6,325 bases of DNA from Deltaproteobacteria bacterium (GTDB taxonomy: Bacteria > Desulfobacterota > Desulfobaccia > Desulfobaccales > 0-14-0-80-60-11): the NCBI GenBank assembly GCA_021817645.1, contig JAKAGH010000191.1, forward strand, positions 1 to 6,325. The letters are read 5' to 3'. Made by a program: the position numbers and the translations under genes. This document shows, piece by piece, positions 4,755 through 6,325 of this stretch. The stretch's first letter is position 1. Every line of letters starts with the position of its first letter. A model generated the notes under the pieces. It was not told where the DNA came from and did no database searches. It saw nothing but the letters and a program-made list of their open reading frames with translations.

Positions 4755-6325
4755 TGTCCTGGCTTTTCCAAAACAGCCGGAAAACTTCGAATCCCCCGGC
4801 CAATCCCGCATATGCGGCCCTCCGGATCAACTCCTCGGTCATGGGCCAGCCCCTCACCGTGGCCTACGGCATACCCCGGATCTCCGGCAACCTCATCGAT
4901 TGGCTGAATTTCCAGGCCATCGCCCATACTTCCCAGCAAACCCAAGGAGGCAAAGGCGGCTCACCCCAGGGCGGCTCCCAGGTCAGTTACACCTATCAGG
5001 TGGACTTTCTCCTGGCCTTCGGAGAAGGGGGAGCGAACGGCTGGCGCTCCATCCGCCGCATGTGGGGCGGCAAAGGCCAGGTGGATCCGGCCAGCTTCAA
5101 CTGGTTTTTGGGGACCATTCCCCAGAATCCTTGGGGCTATCTAAGCAGCAACTTCCCCTCCCGGGCCTTGCATTATCCCGGCATCGTTTATTGCGCCGCC
5201 GCCGGCTACAATCTCGGGGAATCTGACACCTTGCCGGCCTTCCAGGTGGAGGCGGTAACCCTCCTGCCCTGGCTGGGCTCCTATAAGGAGGTTGGAGCAA
5301 AAATCACCTTGCCCAGCGCCAATGCGGAGCCCACCCCGCTGACCTTCGTTATTGGCGGGAGTCCTCCCAGCTATACCGTTCCCGGCTACGCCTCTGATCA
5401 GGGCGTTTATTATTCGGCCACGGGCGTGCTGCTTACCAAAATTGACGACGAATACCCGGCAGTTACTACCAAGACCGTGGAAAACTGGACCATCGCCTCC
5501 CCGGGGACGCATACCGTGAGCCAGGCAGCCCACTATATCGGCGACGGCGGGGTGGTCTATTACACCGGCCTCGGGGGCATGGGTGGCGGGGGGGATGCCG
5601 TCCCTCTTACCCGGGTCACCGGGACACCAGGGCCGGGCCAGTATGCGGTCAACGATGATGGCGGCACTTACACCTTCAATGCCGCCGATTACGGCAAGGC
5701 CATAGTCATCACCTATTATTACGGCCTGGTCCCCCAGGCCACTTTAAGCGCCGGCCAATATGCGGTGCATGCCGACGGCACCTACCGCTTCTCTGCCGAT
5801 GATGCCGGCGTTACGGTGGTGATCAATTATCTGAAAAAAACCACCATCGATTATCTCCAGGTCTATGTGGGCGCGGACGGCGCCCATCTCAACCCTTCGC
5901 CCTCACTTCCGGATCCTCGCAATGCCTTTGGCGGCGGCTGGGTGCAGCAACCCAATCAGCCTTTATCCAACGCCGCCTGGGACGGCTTTAAAGCGGACCA
6001 GGGCGTCACCTACGACCGCGGCTGGACCCCGCCCCACGGGCCGCCGGTGCAGATGCTCACCAAGGTGTCCAGCAATCCGGGGCAGGGCCAATACTCGGTG
6101 GATGCCAACGGCGTTTATACCTTCAATGTCCTGGATGCCGGCCGCACCCTGAATATCTTTTATTCCTACTGGAAATTCATCGGCGCCGATCCGGCGGAGA
6201 TCATCCCCGATGCCCTGACCAATCCTTATTACGGCATGGGGCTCGATATCTCACAAATCGCCGATTTGTCGGGATTTTCCGATTATTGTCTATCTCACGG
6301 GCTGCTGCTCCCCCCGGTTTACCAG
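4754..6325 (+). CDS. Large central tail tip / host-specificity protein, N-terminal 524 residues (3' end outside window)
   Basis: Open from the ATG at 4754 to the last base, with no stop, so it is truncated by the window edge. It occupies the place of lambda gpJ or GTA gp15, the protein that closes the tail tip and contacts the host. The N-terminus shows a SSVMGQPLTVAYGIPRISGN segment followed by IDWLNFQAIAH (27-58), the 'VYG-x-x-RI-x-GNLI-W' signature of tail tip proteins. A Gly/Gln/Ser-rich linker (62-75) leads to SYTYQVDFLLAFGEG. Residues 130-170 hold PWGYLSSNFP, LHYPGIVYCAAA and a LPAFQVEA strand. From 215 to 474 there are copies of a beta-rich module. At 479-523 DPAEIIPDALTNPYYGMGLD and YCLSHGLLLPP match the stretch that follows the opening domains in gpJ/gp15-like proteins. 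The start is coupled (TAATG); GGGGA at 4746-4750 is only 3 bases from ATG. Confidence 0.85.
   Translation, partial: MSWLFQNSRKTSNPPANPAYAALRINSSVMGQPLTVAYGIPRISGNLIDWLNFQAIAHTSQQTQGGKGGSPQGGSQVSYTYQVDFLLAFGEGGANGWRSIRRMWGGKGQVDPASFNWFLGTIPQNPWGYLSSNFPSRALHYPGIVYCAAAGYNLGESDTLPAFQVEAVTLLPWLGSYKEVGAKITLPSANAEPTPLTFVIGGSPPSYTVPGYASDQGVYYSATGVLLTKIDDEYPAVTTKTVENWTIASPGTHTVSQAAHYIGDGGVVYYTGLGGMGGGGDAVPLTRVTGTPGPGQYAVNDDGGTYTFNAADYGKAIVITYYYGLVPQATLSAGQYAVHADGTYRFSADDAGVTVVINYLKKTTIDYLQVYVGADGAHLNPSPSLPDPRNAFGGGWVQQPNQPLSNAAWDGFKADQGVTYDRGWTPPHGPPVQMLTKVSSNPGQGQYSVDANGVYTFNVLDAGRTLNIFYSYWKFIGADPAEIIPDALTNPYYGMGLDISQIADLSGFSDYCLSHGLLLPPVYQ
5396..5443 (+). repeat. Leading half-module A in the tip protein (residues 215-230)
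   Basis: Encodes DQGVYYSATGVLLTKI, the same pattern (D-Q/G-GV-x-Y ... L-T-K/R-V/I) that opens the two fuller modules downstream. Here it is not followed by the usual GQY-x-V ... YTF half, but by a different Thr-rich stretch ending in SPGTHTVS, which may be a worn remnant. Confidence 0.5.
5543..5725 (+). repeat. Full beta module B in the tip protein (residues 264-324)
   Basis: Leading part DGGVVYY ... VPLTRV, joined to a trailing part PGPGQYAVNDDGGTYTFNAA then DYGKAIVITYYYG. The trailing consensus across copies is GQY-x-V-x(2-4)-G-x-Y-x-F-x(3)-D-x-G-x(4)-I-x-Y. A Gly-rich loop (GLGGMGGGGD) lies between the two halves. Similar Y-x-V ... YTF ... ADAG ... Y modules are familiar from phage tail proteins. 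Confidence 0.65.
5729..5830 (+). repeat. Trailing half-module in the tip protein (residues 326-359)
   Basis: Encodes a second trailing half directly after module B with no leading half: LSAGQYAVHADGTYRF, then SADDAGVTVVINY. It follows the consensus GQY-x-V ... G-x-Y-x-F ... D-x-G ... I-x-Y, so it looks like an extra tandem copy of just the second half. Confidence 0.65.
5996..6175 (+). repeat. Full beta module C in the tip protein (residues 415-474)
   Basis: Leading part DQGVTYDRGW ... QMLTKV, then trailing part NPGQGQYSVDANGVYTFNVL and DAGRTLNIFYSYW. It has the same leading-plus-trailing layout as module B and is separated from the previous half-module by an unrelated Pro/Asn-rich stretch (residues about 362-414). 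Confidence 0.65.

Noticed and set aside
4744..5226. A 160-codon + strand frame over the start of the large tip gene
   Set aside because: Its product is Pro/Arg/Leu-rich with no motif, while the frame starting at 4754 stays open to the window end and carries tail tip signatures and repeats.
5865..6152. A 95-codon + strand frame inside the tip gene
   Set aside because: It lies wholly inside the better-supported frame, crosses module C out of frame and has Pro/Ser/Arg-rich composition typical of a shadow.
1..6325. Defence system, toxin-antitoxin pair, CRISPR array, RNA gene or mobile element
   Set aside because: I looked on both strands for evenly spaced direct repeats, tRNA-like cloverleaf sequence, transposase-like frames and inverted-repeat ends; the space is fully taken up by tail genes and nothing matched.

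Overview
The window is one stretch of a phage or prophage tail-morphogenesis operon. Every supported gene lies on the + strand, and each starts within a few bases of, or inside, the gene before it. No promoter, terminator, RNA gene, integrase, CRISPR array or insertion sequence is visible, and no gap reaches 300 bases. GC is high overall (roughly 60%). The tail-tip set is the type seen in siphoviruses and gene transfer agents (GTAs) of Gram-negative bacteria, chiefly Proteobacteria and related phyla. The sequence does not say more about the host, or whether this is an integrated prophage or a free phage.

Layout: (1) bases 1-2579, the C-terminal ~858 residues of a long tape measure protein whose start lies upstream. 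(2) 2579-3211, a DUF2460-family distal tail protein. (3) 3218-4105, a DUF2163/phage_BR0599-family hub protein with a likely iron-sulfur Cys quartet. (4) 4105-4281, an unreported-looking 58-codon ORF with its own strong ribosome binding site. (5) 4245-4754, an NlpC/P60 cysteine peptidase. (6) 4754 to the window end, the N-terminal 524 residues of a large central tail tip/host-specificity protein carrying a repeated beta-rich module.

The order tape measure, DUF2460, DUF2163, NlpC/P60, large tip protein matches genes 11-15 of the Rhodobacter capsulatus GTA and many siphoviral tail modules. The likely division of labour is: the tape measure sets tail length and is ejected first, the DUF2460 and DUF2163 proteins build the distal ring and hub, the peptidase cuts peptidoglycan for genome entry, and the large protein closes the tip and meets the cell surface.

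The most interesting item is the small ORF at 4105-4281. Residues 20-46 resemble residues 30-56 of the large tip protein two genes downstream (10 identities in 27 ungapped positions by eye). The resemblance stops almost exactly where the peptidase gene begins, and the DUF2163-to-peptidase stretch is much AT-richer (about 41% GC) than its surroundings. It looks like a truncated or mini copy of the tip protein's N-terminal motif. I found no defence system or other clearly new machinery.
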